23,698 nt of DNA from assembly GCA_003489345.1 (NCBI GenBank), contig DNIT01000159.1, positions 10,731 to 34,428 on the forward strand. The letters are read 5' to 3'. The notes under the pieces were generated by a model, which was not told the DNA's origin, did not search any database, and worked only from the letters and a program-made list of their open reading frames with translations. A program made the position numbers and the translations under genes. This document shows, piece after piece, positions 15,088 through 23,549 of this stretch; position 1 is the first letter of the stretch; each line of letters starts with the position of its first letter. This DNA comes from Pelotomaculum sp. GTDB lineage: Bacteria; Bacillota; Desulfotomaculia; Desulfotomaculales; Pelotomaculaceae.

Positions 15088-16617
15088 TTGAGTCCGGGTG
15101 ACCTCATCGTCAGGTTAAGGGAGAAATGGCAGGCTTTTAACCAAACCCAAAAAGTTATCTCAGTTTTAATTGTCGCAGGAGCTGTAGGATGTCTGTTCTA
15201 TTTCGGACGGGTAATGATGCAGCCTGCTTTCGCCCCGTTGTTTACCGGGCTTGAACCCAAGGAAGCGGGACTTATCGTGGAAAAGCTCAAAACCATGAAG
15301 ATTCCCTACCAAATTGCGGATCAGGGTAAAACCATCAATGTCCCGGAGCGTCAGGTATACGAGACGAGGAACCAGTTGGCCAGCAGCGGGGCTTTAAGCG
15401 ACAGCGGTTTAGGCTTTGAACTTTTTGACCAGAGTAAGTTCGGTCAAACCGATTTTGAACAGCAGGTGGGCTATCAGCGAGCCTTGCAGGAAGAGTTGAG
15501 GCGAACGGTGGTCCAGCTTGACGGAGTGGAGCAGGCCAGGGTTCACCTGGTGCTTCCTCCAAAAAGCGTTTTCATCAGCGACCAGGGTACCCCTTCCGCT
15601 TCTGTGGCTCTAAAGCTCAAACCCGGGGCGCGTCTTAGTCCGGAGCAAATCCAGGGTGTTTGTGACCTTTTCGTGGGCAGCGTGGAAGGCCTTAAGCCGG
15701 AGAATGTCCATGTCATAGATACTGAGGGAAATGTGTTAAGCGATAATTTTAAAGCAAGCGACTCCAACGCTGTCGCGGCCAGGGCTACCCTTGATCAGAA
15801 GACGGCTCAACGGGAATATGAAAAAGAGCTCGAAAAAAGGGTTCAGCAGATGCTGTCGCAGATTATAGGCCAGAGTAATGCTGTTGTCATGGTTACAGCC
15901 GATCTTGACTTCAGCCAGAGACAGACCACCAGCACCATCGCTTCCAATCCGGATAATGTAAGAATAAGCGAGCAGAACATTAATGAAAGCGGAACAGGCG
16001 GCGGAGGCGGGGGCGCTGTGGGAACCGATTCGAATATAACTACAACTCCTTTTGCCCAGGGGACCGGCTCTTCGAGTTATACCAAGGAAGAGAATACGAT
16101 CAACTATCAGGTAAGCACCTTACAGGAGACGGTGGAAAATGCCCCCGGCAGCGTTCGGCGTTTGTCTGCTTCGGTGGTGGTAAATGAAGCGGACGTCCCG
16201 ATGGATGTTCAAAAGATCAGGGATGTTGTCGGGTCGGCTATCGGTTACGACCTAAACCGTGGGGATCAGATCAATGTTACAGGTATGGCCTTTGATGATT
16301 CGTATCAGAAAAAAATTGAGGCTGAGATGGCTCAGTATGATGCCGCAACGAAAGCAAAGGAAAGAGAACGCCTTTACCTATACGGTCTGTCCGGCCTGGC
16401 CGTATTGGTCGTATTAGCCGCATTCATGCTGTGGCGGCGGCGCAGCGCTCAGCGGGATCAAGATGAAGAACTTGTGGAAGAACTTATCCCGGTAAAAGCG
16501 GTTGAGCTTGATCAGGAAGAAAAGGCCAAAGACGATAAAAAAGAGCAGATTAAAGTCTTATCAAAGGAAAAGCCTGATGAAGTAGCCGAGATTTTAAAAG
16601 TCTGGATCAGACAGTAG
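15088..16617 (+). CDS. fliF: Flagellar MS-ring protein FliF
   Basis: FliF forms the membrane ring on which the motor and export gate assemble. The 509-residue protein has a first membrane helix at ~22-44, ring-building domains (PYQIADQGKTINVPERQVYE and VEQARVHLVLPP are typical), and a glycine-rich disordered stretch near residues 305-315. A second helix lies at ~429-449, ahead of RRRSAQ. The acidic cytoplasmic tail ends PDEVAEILKVWIRQ, the segment that in this family binds FliG. TTG 15088 follows GAGGTGG. FliG begins 11 bases after its stop, as expected for interacting partners. Confidence 0.96.
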   Translation: MSPGDLIVRLREKWQAFNQTQKVISVLIVAGAVGCLFYFGRVMMQPAFAPLFTGLEPKEAGLIVEKLKTMKIPYQIADQGKTINVPERQVYETRNQLASSGALSDSGLGFELFDQSKFGQTDFEQQVGYQRALQEELRRTVVQLDGVEQARVHLVLPPKSVFISDQGTPSASVALKLKPGARLSPEQIQGVCDLFVGSVEGLKPENVHVIDTEGNVLSDNFKASDSNAVAARATLDQKTAQREYEKELEKRVQQMLSQIIGQSNAVVMVTADLDFSQRQTTSTIASNPDNVRISEQNINESGTGGGGGGAVGTDSNITTTPFAQGTGSSSYTKEENTINYQVSTLQETVENAPGSVRRLSASVVVNEADVPMDVQKIRDVVGSAIGYDLNRGDQINVTGMAFDDSYQKKIEAEMAQYDAATKAKERERLYLYGLSGLAVLVVLAAFMLWRRRSAQRDQDEELVEELIPVKAVELDQEEKAKDDKKEQIKVLSKEKPDEVAEILKVWIRQ

Positions 16618-16627
16618 GGGGGTAGCT

Positions 16628-17635
16628 GTGCAGACTGCAAAACTTAACGGTATGGAGAAGGCGGCCATTCTATTAATAGCGCTAGGTTCCGACCTGTCGT
16701 CCCGGGTGCTGAAGAAAGAATTTCTTGAGAATGAAATCGAACAGCTTACCAAAGAGATATCCAATATGACGCATGTTCCGGCAGAAACAACGGGTGCAGT
16801 GCTGGATGAATTCATGAAACTGCAACAGGCACGGGAATACCTTTTGCACGGCGGTCTGAACTACGCTAGAGAAATGCTTGAAAAAGCCCTGGGAAACCAG
16901 AAGGCTTCGGATATTTTGAACAAACTGACAAGTAATATGAAGGCCATTCCCTTCAGTTCGCTTCGCAAAACCGATCCCAAACAGCTCTTAAACTTTATCA
17001 GGGATGAACATCCCCAGACTATCGCGTTGATTCTGGTCCATCTCACCCCGGAGCAAGCGGCCGTTATTCTGGCATCCTTGCCCCCCGAGTTGCAGAGCGA
17101 AATATCCAAGCGGATTGCCAGCATCGATCGCTTAACCCCTGACGTTGTCAAGAGCGTAGAGGCGGTGTTGGAAAACAAACTGTCATCTGTGCTCCAGCAG
17201 GATCACACGGCGGTGGGCGGCGTGCAGTCTCTGGTAAATATTTTGAACAGGGTAGGAAGGAGCGCGGAAAAAGTGATTCTGGACGGGTTGGAAAGGGAAG
17301 ACCCTGCCCTTGCGGATGAAGTCAAGATGCATATGTTTGTCTTTGAAGACATTAAAATTCTTTCGGATCAATTTATTCAGCGGGTGCTGAAAGAGGTCGA
17401 TTTCAAAGATCTGGCGCTGGCCATGCGGGGCGCCAATGAAGAGGTGCATGCCAGGATTTATAGAAACATGTCCAAACGTGCCGCCGATATGCTCAAGGAG
17501 GAAATCGAATTTATGGGTCCGGTTCGTCTGAAGGAAGTGGAACAAGCACAGCAAAAAATTGTTACCACTATCCGCAAACTGGACGAAAGTGGAGAAATAA
17601 TTATTTCCTGGGGTGGTGACGATGTCATTCTATAG
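16628..17635 (+). CDS. fliG: Flagellar motor switch protein FliG
   Basis: FliG is the rotor component that meets the stator and, with FliM and FliN, sets rotation direction. The 335-residue length is standard. Visible motifs are an N-terminal LNGMEKAAILLIALGSD, the middle-domain DEHPQTIALILVHL (residues ~124-138), and the C-terminal torque region: EVDFKDLALAMRGANEEV, YRNMSKRAADMLKEEIEFMG and PVRLKEVEQAQQKIV. It retains the charged pattern expected for stator contact. GTG 16628 has a GGGGGG-type ribosome binding site overlapping the fliF stop. fliH overlaps its 3' end by 14 bases. Confidence 0.96.
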   Translation: MQTAKLNGMEKAAILLIALGSDLSSRVLKKEFLENEIEQLTKEISNMTHVPAETTGAVLDEFMKLQQAREYLLHGGLNYAREMLEKALGNQKASDILNKLTSNMKAIPFSSLRKTDPKQLLNFIRDEHPQTIALILVHLTPEQAAVILASLPPELQSEISKRIASIDRLTPDVVKSVEAVLENKLSSVLQQDHTAVGGVQSLVNILNRVGRSAEKVILDGLEREDPALADEVKMHMFVFEDIKILSDQFIQRVLKEVDFKDLALAMRGANEEVHARIYRNMSKRAADMLKEEIEFMGPVRLKEVEQAQQKIVTTIRKLDESGEIIISWGGDDVIL

Positions 17636-18380
17636 GATCATCAAGGCTGCCGAAGTGCCGGAAAACCTTCTGCATGTTTTACCGCTAAGAAGTTATACGA
17701 CTCTGGTGGAACGGGAGAGCATACAATACGGGGATAATAGTGCTGACGTTGTGGCAAGCATTATGAACCAGGCTACGTTGCAGGCTGAGGGAATGGTTAG
17801 CCAGGCCCGCGTTAGCGCAGACGAAATAATCAACCAGGCTAAGTCGGCAGCCGGGCAAATCGAGCAGGAAGCCTACCGGAGCGCCTTTGACAAAGGACGC
17901 CAGGCAGGCTATGAGGCCGGTTACCGGGATGGAATGGCCCAGGCCGAGCAAGAGGCGGCGGCCATTCGGGCACAGGCTGCGGAGGTGTTGGCGCAAGCTG
18001 AAACAATTCGCCGCCAAACCCTGGCGGCAATGGAGCAGGAGATCGTGAATCTGGCCAGGGAAATAGCGGAGAAGCTGTTGTCGGCCCAGTTGACGCTGGA
18101 GCCCGGGATGGTGCTGCAGGTGTCCATGGAAACATTACGTTTGGTTGCAGATCGGCTCAATGTGGTTTTATATATTAACCCTGTGGAAGTGGAATTGGTG
18201 GAAAGAAGAAAGGATGAACTGCTGGGTGTTCTTCCGGTGAGAGCGCAGCTTCAGGTGGTTGCGGATCCTTCTGTGCAGGCAGGGGGATGCAGGGCTGAAA
18301 CTGAACAGGGGCAAGTGGATGCAACCATGGAAACACGACGGGAAGAGTTAATAAAAGCCCTTTATATGGGCGAGCGATAG
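17622..18380 (+). CDS. fliH: Flagellar export ATPase regulator FliH
   Basis: FliH binds and restrains the FliI ATPase and links it to the switch complex. The 252-residue protein has an N-terminal region, a long alanine- and glutamine-rich coiled coil, and a GxxxG-like stretch (AFDKGRQAGYEAGYRDGMAQ) typical of FliH. A C-terminal FliH/V-ATPase subunit E-like domain (NLAREIAEKLL, then VADPSVQAGGCRAET) follows. Start ATG 17622 lies after GGTGGTGA and overlaps the fliG stop. Downstream there is an unusual 200-base gap before fliI. Confidence 0.92.
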   Translation: MSFYRIIKAAEVPENLLHVLPLRSYTTLVERESIQYGDNSADVVASIMNQATLQAEGMVSQARVSADEIINQAKSAAGQIEQEAYRSAFDKGRQAGYEAGYRDGMAQAEQEAAAIRAQAAEVLAQAETIRRQTLAAMEQEIVNLAREIAEKLLSAQLTLEPGMVLQVSMETLRLVADRLNVVLYINPVEVELVERRKDELLGVLPVRAQLQVVADPSVQAGGCRAETEQGQVDATMETRREELIKALYMGER

Positions 18381-18580
18381 CTGCTTTTCACAATTACTCC
18401 AAGATGATTGCAGTACTGACAACCCCTTATATGTATGCGGCAGATAAGGCCGGCTTCATTCAGAAGCCCTGTGGTAATGAACCATGCGAAGGCTGACCCG
18501 TACCGAAGCGGCAAAGCTGACTTATGTATTCTTAAGGAAAAGAAAAAGCTTTAGCTTTCTTACAAAAAAGGATGATTACT
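18381..18580. other. Non-coding gap between fliH and fliI with small stem-loops
   Basis: About 200 bases separate genes that usually overlap or nearly touch. I see one clean hairpin, GGCTTC-ATTCA-GAAGCC (18452-18468), and an AT-rich near-palindrome, AGAAAAAGCTTTAGCTTTCT (18541-18560), just before the fliI ribosome binding site. Neither has a terminator T-run. I find no convincing promoter or open frame. Confidence 0.4.
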
Positions 18581-19924
18581 TTGCAGTGTGCTCCCATCGA
18601 CCTTGCCCCATGGCGTTCCCGCTTAAAAGAAGCAAAGTTAATTAAGCTAAATGGCCGGGTGACCCAGGTGATTGGGCTTACCGTTGCAGTACAGGGCATC
18701 AATGCTCCCATTGGTGAGGTCTGTGAGATTTCGATACCTGGTGGTCCGGAGCCGGTTCTAGCTGAAGTGGTGGGCTTTCGTGACGGCAGCGCGGTTCTCA
18801 TGCCGCTGGGCGAACTCCGCGGGGTTTACCAGGGGTGCAGCGTTACGCCCAGCGGTAAATCGTTTAATGTCAAAGTTGGGGAGCAGCTTCTTGGCAGGGT
18901 CCTGGATGGGCTGGGGGAACCCATTGACGGACTTGGTCCGATAGGCGGGCGCCTCAAGGATTATCCGGTGGACAACCGTCCCCCCAATCCCATGCAGAGA
19001 AGACGGATCACAGAGGTGCTCTCAACCGGAGTAAGAGTTGTGGATGCGCTGCTCACCTGCGGTCGGGGCCAGCGTATGGGTATTTTTGCAGGCAGCGGAG
19101 TTGGTAAAAGCACCTTGCTTGGCATGATTTCCAGGTACAGCAATGCTGATGTCAATGTTATCGCCCTGGTTGGGGAGCGGGGGCGTGAGGTGCTGGATTT
19201 TCTTGAGACCGACCTGGGGCCGGGGGGGCTGGCCCGCTCGGTGGTTGTGGTGGCTACGTCCGAACAACCTGCGCTGGTGCGCTTGAAAGGAGCCTTTGTC
19301 GCCTGTGCCATCGCGGAGTATTTTCGTGATCAGGGCCGGGATGTGATGTTGATGATGGATTCCGTGACCCGTTTTGCTATGGCCCAGCGGGAGGTCGGAT
19401 TGGCTACCGGTGAACCGCCGGCAACCAAGGGCTATACCCCCTCCGTGTTTGCCCTGCTGCCCCGGCTGCTTGAACGGCCGGGAATGTCTGCCACCGGTTC
19501 GATTACCGCTTTCTTTACGGTGCTGGTGGATGGGGATGATTTAAACGAACCGGTTTCCGATGCGGTGCGGGGCATCCTGGACGGGCACATTGTACTGTCC
19601 CGTTCTCTGGCGGCGACCAACCTTTTCCCGGCGATTGATGTTTTAAACAGCGTCAGCCGCCTGATGCCGGACATAACTTCCGAGGAGCACCGGGCCTATG
19701 CCGGTAAGCTGCGAGACCTGCTGGCAACTTACCGGCAGGCGGAAGACTTGATCAATATCGGGGCCTACGTGGCTGGTTCAAACCCACATGTTGATGAAGC
19801 CATCGCTGCCTACCAAAGCATCATTAATTTCCTGAAACAGGATTTATACGAGCATGCCCAGTACAATCATTCACTGGACATGTTGAAGACAATTGTGCAT
19901 AAAGGGGCGGGAGAACATGGCTAA
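18581..19924 (+). CDS. fliI: Flagellum-specific export ATPase FliI
   Basis: FliI hydrolyses ATP to help load substrates into the flagellar type III export gate. The 447-residue protein is F1-beta-like. Its N-terminal domain includes LIKLNGRVTQVIGLTVAVQG. The P-loop GSGVGKST has Lys176, followed by GERGREVLDFLE, the Walker B region VMLMMDSVTRFAMAQREVGL, and GYTPSVFALLPRLLERPG, which is diagnostic of type III ATPases. I place the start at TTG 18581, eight bases from AGGA; ATG 18572 is an alternative but overlaps that site. The 3' end overlaps fliJ by 8 bases. Confidence 0.96.
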   Translation: MQCAPIDLAPWRSRLKEAKLIKLNGRVTQVIGLTVAVQGINAPIGEVCEISIPGGPEPVLAEVVGFRDGSAVLMPLGELRGVYQGCSVTPSGKSFNVKVGEQLLGRVLDGLGEPIDGLGPIGGRLKDYPVDNRPPNPMQRRRITEVLSTGVRVVDALLTCGRGQRMGIFAGSGVGKSTLLGMISRYSNADVNVIALVGERGREVLDFLETDLGPGGLARSVVVVATSEQPALVRLKGAFVACAIAEYFRDQGRDVMLMMDSVTRFAMAQREVGLATGEPPATKGYTPSVFALLPRLLERPGMSATGSITAFFTVLVDGDDLNEPVSDAVRGILDGHIVLSRSLAATNLFPAIDVLNSVSRLMPDITSEEHRAYAGKLRDLLATYRQAEDLINIGAYVAGSNPHVDEAIAAYQSIINFLKQDLYEHAQYNHSLDMLKTIVHKGAGEHG

Positions 19925-20351
19925 GTTTCAATTTCGCCTTGAACCTGTACTCAAGCAGCGTGCCGCCAAGGAGGTCTCTGCCGAACAGGCGCTAGCTTTG
20001 GCTCGTAAAGAATACAACCGGTGTTTAACCTTGCTGGAAAATACCAGGCAGAGCCTGCAAGCATTGGAGGCAACCAGAAGGGACGAGCTGGATTATTTTG
20101 AAATCAGGCAGCATTTCTTTTACCGGGTATCCGTAAATGAGAAAATAAAAATCCAGGAAAAAGGTGTCAGCGAGGCCGGTCTCATTGTTGAGCATAAACG
20201 AGATGAGGCTGTGCAAGCCAGGCAAGAGCGGCAGGCTTTAGATAAGCTTAAAGAACAATGCCTGCAAAACTACAGGCGTGAGATGGCTGACAGGGAGCAA
20301 AAGGAAGTTGATGAACTGTCCCTCAGCATCTACCACCGCCGGGACAATTAA
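19917..20351 (+). CDS. fliJ: Flagellar export chaperone FliJ
   Basis: FliJ is a small coiled-coil protein that works with FliI and the export gate. The 144-residue protein starts MAKFQFRLEPVLKQRAAKE, the typical FliJ opening, and is strongly charged and helical throughout, with heptad-like spacing and a YRREMADREQKEVDEL end. ATG 19917 has GGGGCGGGAG upstream and overlaps the fliI stop. Its assignment rests on the N-terminal motif, the coiled-coil character and its position after fliI. Confidence 0.9.
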   Translation: MAKFQFRLEPVLKQRAAKEVSAEQALALARKEYNRCLTLLENTRQSLQALEATRRDELDYFEIRQHFFYRVSVNEKIKIQEKGVSEAGLIVEHKRDEAVQARQERQALDKLKEQCLQNYRREMADREQKEVDELSLSIYHRRDN

Positions 20352-20380
20352 TGCGACGTCATAGAAAGGAGGTGATAACA

Positions 20381-21754
20381 GTGCTGACAGCAGGGATTAA
20401 CGATACCGTTTTGTCTCAGAGCAACGGTGGGAAGTTTGTTAATACAAAATTGAACACCGGGGAATTCGATCTGGTCATGGCACTTATGCAATTGTTGCTC
20501 CTGCCGGGACCTTCTGTAAGGCTGCAAACCCGCGACGAATCCGGGGAGAGGGGAGTTTCTGCAACCGGGCCGGCAGGTCTGGACCTTGTTGCCCCGCTTG
20601 TGCCTGAGGATCCCCAAAAAGATGGGGCTGAGCTGATGCAGGTGGTTTGCCTGCCAGGGTGGCATCCGCCGGCAAGCGCAATAGTGGATAATTCCGGCGT
20701 AGCTGTCCAACAGCTGCCGCAAGGTACAGTCCTACCGCACGGTATGCAAGCAAATCCAACGGCGATGGCCGAACAAAACCAGGAAACAGTTCCCAACGAG
20801 GCTGTCGCTATAACCGGGAAGCCACTGCAGCAGCTGTCCATACCCACACCGGAGCAAGGGCCGATTCTTTTGCAAAAGACCGGATTGCCCCAGGCTGTTG
20901 AAAATGGTGTCAAGCAGGGCAGTAATCCTGCCTGCGAGCAAAACGAAACAGCTGTTAAACCGGCCGGCGGAGAGATAAAGGAGGCTGTTTTGGACCCGCA
21001 GGCCGGATCAAGGGTAAGCTTAATGGGCAATATTTTTCAAGCGAAACAAACTGAAAATAATCACGCTTCCAAAAACAGAGTTCAGAAAGCTCTTGTGGCG
21101 GATGAAACGGTCCAGCTTGTGGGAAAGGAGTCCGGGGCAAATCAAAAAAATGCCGCATTATTAAAAACATACGGTTCTGCGCAAACTGAACCGTTTAAAT
21201 CCGGTTCGAGACCGGAATTTGTCAGTGCGATTGAAAGTTCCCTACAACCCCATACAGCTCCAGCCGGCACTATTTTATCCACAGCCAATTTGGCAGAAAG
21301 CACCGAGAGAATACCATTGCCCGATCTGCAGGAGCGGTTGGCGCAAGAAATTAAAAATGCTCTGTCCACCGCCAGGGGCGAGGTGCAAAGGCAGGTTCAG
21401 CTTAAATTGGAGCCGGAACACCTTGGCCAGCTAACCATTAAATTGTTTTTCAACAAAGACGCATTGAGCGCTCATTTTTACACGGACAATAACCATGTGA
21501 GAGAGATTTTGGAAGGCTCCCTGCATCATTTGAGGGACTCCCTCAGCCAGCATGACCTGAGATTGAATGAGGCCATTGTTTTTGCAGGTGATGACGGCCG
21601 GGGCGGAGGTATGGGCCGTTCTTTCGAAGGACGCAACGGACCGGCCTGGTCTTACCGTGGCTCTAATGACCGCACGTATGCAGACACGCAGGTGGAATCG
21701 GCAAATACCCTGACAGCAACGACGGATTCTTTACTGGTTAATTATTTAATTTAG
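20381..21754 (+). CDS. fliK: Flagellar hook-length control protein FliK
   Basis: FliK measures hook length and triggers the change in export specificity. The 457-residue protein has a long, poorly conserved, glutamine- and proline-rich N-terminal region, then the conserved C-terminal domain: VQLKLEPEHLGQLTIKLFF, REILEGSLHHLRDSLSQHDL and RLNEAIVF, in succession. GTG 20381 sits behind the strong ribosome binding site AAAGGAGGTGAT (20367-20376). An upstream in-frame ATG at 20351, touching the fliJ stop, has no such signal. A glycine-rich tail follows the domain. Position between fliJ and flgD is typical. Confidence 0.92.
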   Translation: MLTAGINDTVLSQSNGGKFVNTKLNTGEFDLVMALMQLLLLPGPSVRLQTRDESGERGVSATGPAGLDLVAPLVPEDPQKDGAELMQVVCLPGWHPPASAIVDNSGVAVQQLPQGTVLPHGMQANPTAMAEQNQETVPNEAVAITGKPLQQLSIPTPEQGPILLQKTGLPQAVENGVKQGSNPACEQNETAVKPAGGEIKEAVLDPQAGSRVSLMGNIFQAKQTENNHASKNRVQKALVADETVQLVGKESGANQKNAALLKTYGSAQTEPFKSGSRPEFVSAIESSLQPHTAPAGTILSTANLAESTERIPLPDLQERLAQEIKNALSTARGEVQRQVQLKLEPEHLGQLTIKLFFNKDALSAHFYTDNNHVREILEGSLHHLRDSLSQHDLRLNEAIVFAGDDGRGGGMGRSFEGRNGPAWSYRGSNDRTYADTQVESANTLTATTDSLLVNYLI

Positions 21755-21769
21755 AAAGAGGTGGCTTTT

Positions 21770-22168
21770 TTGCAGGTAGGTTCTGCCAGTGACATTTACA
21801 GTTATGCATCGAGTACAACGAATCAGCAATCTACTTCACTTGATAAGGACGCCTTTTTGCTGTTGTTTGTTGAGCAGCTTAAAAACCAGGATCCCACCAG
21901 CCCTCAGGATGCCAACACCATGATCAATCAGATGACACAATTCGGCATCCTGGAGCAGCTTTACAATATCTATGCAGATATTGCGCAAATCGGTCTTTCC
22001 CTACAAGTGGGGGAGGCATCGACGCTTGTGGGCAAGCAAGTGACAGTCCAGACAAGTGAGGGTGAGATCTCGGGGCAAGTAGAAAAGGTATCTCTCTATA
22101 ATGAAGAGGTGCGGATTTTTATTGACGGAATTGGGTATGAAATGGCTCAAGTTACTGAAATCAAGTAG
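21770..22168 (+). CDS. flgD: Flagellar hook assembly (cap) protein FlgD, short form
   Basis: FlgD caps the growing hook. The 132-residue protein has the conserved N-terminal region LDKDAFLLLFVEQLKNQDPT and DANTMINQMTQFGILEQLYN, then a short beta-rich C-terminal region (ASTLVGKQVTVQTSEGEISG). It lacks the larger Ig-like insert of enterobacterial FlgD, matching the shorter Bacillus-type form. TTG 21770 lies seven bases after GAGGTGG; GTG 21761 is within that site. The next gene starts 9 bases downstream. Confidence 0.9.
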   Translation: MQVGSASDIYSYASSTTNQQSTSLDKDAFLLLFVEQLKNQDPTSPQDANTMINQMTQFGILEQLYNIYADIAQIGLSLQVGEASTLVGKQVTVQTSEGEISGQVEKVSLYNEEVRIFIDGIGYEMAQVTEIK

Positions 22169-22177
22169 GGGTGAGGA

Positions 22178-22567
22178 ATGAACCGGGACATAAATTCAAT
22201 CATGCCGGTGAGGCCGTTGCCGGCAGCTTCCATTGAAAGCAGAACGGCGGCCGCCAGGGAAATTAAGCGCGACTTTCAAAACGTACTGCACCATGAGCTT
22301 GCCAATTGCCAGGAATTGAAGTTCTCGGCCCATGCTGAAAAGAGATTAAAAGAACGCAAGATTACTTTGGGCCGGGAGGATCTGTCCAGGATTGATCAGG
22401 CCGTTAAGCAGGCAGAGGCCAAGGGCGCGCGGGAATCCTTAATTATTTACAATGACCTGGCGTTCATCACCAGCGTAAAAAACAAAACGGTTGTTACCGC
22501 CCTGGACGGAAGTGCTTTAACCAACCATGTCTTTACCAATATCGACAGCGCAATTATAGTCAGGTAG
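22178..22567 (+). CDS. Conserved flagellar-operon protein of unknown function
   Basis: A 129-residue soluble protein with no signal peptide or membrane helix. A basic, charged middle segment (SAHAEKRLKERKITLGREDL) is followed by a beta-rich end containing IIYNDLAFITSVKNKTVVTA. It resembles the small family annotated only as 'flagellar operon protein' (TIGR02530-type) that lies between flgD and flgE in many Firmicutes; that match is from memory of motif and position. ATG 22178 follows GGGGTGAGG. Its place between hook cap and hook subunit suggests a role in hook assembly or in chaperoning, but no function should be assigned. Confidence 0.8.
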   Translation: MNRDINSIMPVRPLPAASIESRTAAAREIKRDFQNVLHHELANCQELKFSAHAEKRLKERKITLGREDLSRIDQAVKQAEAKGARESLIIYNDLAFITSVKNKTVVTALDGSALTNHVFTNIDSAIIVR

Positions 22568-22635
22568 CGGGATGAAGACGTGAAGATACCAACAACAAAC
22601 GAATCAAATACAGCCGGTCCGCAAGGAGGTTGTAC

Positions 22636-22659
22636 GGTCGCCGAACGACTGAGGCGGCC
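22636..22659 (+). repeat. Stem-loop just upstream of the flgE ribosome binding site
   Basis: GGTCGCC (22636-22642) can pair along all seven positions, with one G-U, with GGCGGCC (22653-22659) around a 10-base loop. It ends eight bases before AAAGGAGG (22667-22674), the flgE ribosome binding site. It could act as a 5'-end stabiliser or in translation control. Another AAGGAGG at 22623-22629 precedes the hairpin with no suitable start codon. Confidence 0.4.
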
Positions 22660-22680
22660 TGCCAAAAAAGGAGGATTATC

Positions 22681-23511
22681 ATGATCAGATCACTGTATTC
22701 CGGTTCTTCAGGGATGAAAAATCACCAGATCCGGATGGACGTTATCGGCAATAACATTGCCAATGTCAATACGAACGCTTTTAAAAGCAGCAGGGTCGAT
22801 TTCCAGGATATGCTCTATCAGAGCGTACGTTCCGCCAGCGCCAACGGCGCTGCTACGAGCAGCACTTTAGGAGGAACAAACCCGGCCCAGATCGGTCTTG
22901 GGATGAGCGTTGCAGGCATCACCAATAACATGGGGCCAAGCGGCTTCCAGAATACCGGGCGCACCCTTGATCTTGCTATCCAGGGCAATGGTTGGTTTGT
23001 GGTGTCTCCTGACGACGGTACTACCTGTTATTATACCAGAGAAGGCGTTTTCCACATCGATGACGCCGGTGACCTGGTAAATTCCATCGGCTATAAGGTG
23101 CTTGATACTGACGGCGATGTCATTAATTTCGGTACTGCCGGGGTAGGTACGATAAACATCTCCACAGATGGGACAATTACAGCAACGGATTTGACTGGCA
23201 CTGATATCTATACAGCCGCCACCGGTCCAAAAATCGGGTTGGCGATGTTTACCAATCAGGATGGTCTGGAGCGGAATGGGCAGAACCTGTTTAAGGAGTC
23301 TGTAGCCAGCGGAGCGCCAATTAATACTTTCGGCACTGCTGGAGCAGGCGGTTACGGAACAATTAACTCCGGCTTTCTGGAGATGTCCAACGTTAATTTA
23401 ACCGATGAATTTGTAGACATGATTACCACCCAGCGTGGCTATCAGGCCAACGGACGGGTCATTACCACTTCCGACCAGATGCTGCAGGAGTTATTGGATT
23501 TAAAGCGGTAA
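22681..23511 (+). CDS. flgE: Flagellar hook protein FlgE (short, FlgG-like form)
   Basis: FlgE subunits polymerise into the hook. The 276-residue protein has the axial N-terminal motif MRSLYSG-like MIRSLYSGSSGMKNHQIRMD and VIGNNIANVNTNAFKSSRVD, the central TLDLAIQGNGWFVV and YYTREGVFHIDDAGDLVN, and the C-terminal LEMSNVNLTDEFVDMITTQR with GYQANGRVITTSDQML. The short length equals that of the Bacillus hook protein rather than enterobacterial FlgE. FlgG (distal rod) is the alternative, but the position after flgD and before fliL favours hook. ATG 22681 follows AAAGGAGG. Confidence 0.88.
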   Translation: MIRSLYSGSSGMKNHQIRMDVIGNNIANVNTNAFKSSRVDFQDMLYQSVRSASANGAATSSTLGGTNPAQIGLGMSVAGITNNMGPSGFQNTGRTLDLAIQGNGWFVVSPDDGTTCYYTREGVFHIDDAGDLVNSIGYKVLDTDGDVINFGTAGVGTINISTDGTITATDLTGTDIYTAATGPKIGLAMFTNQDGLERNGQNLFKESVASGAPINTFGTAGAGGYGTINSGFLEMSNVNLTDEFVDMITTQRGYQANGRVITTSDQMLQELLDLKR

Positions 23512-23549
23512 TTTAAAAAAAATTTTGGCCCTGAAAAGTGGGTGCACCT

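Noticed and set aside
19893..19916. Upstream GTG start for fliJ
   Set aside because: It lacks a ribosome binding site; ATG 19917 has one and gives the standard MAKFQFRLEPVL opening.
22630..22680. N-terminal extension of flgE from TTG 22630
   Set aside because: The TTG abuts its supposed ribosome binding site, the extension overlaps a hairpin, and ATG 22681 has an ideal AAAGGAGG and begins the canonical hook-protein sequence.
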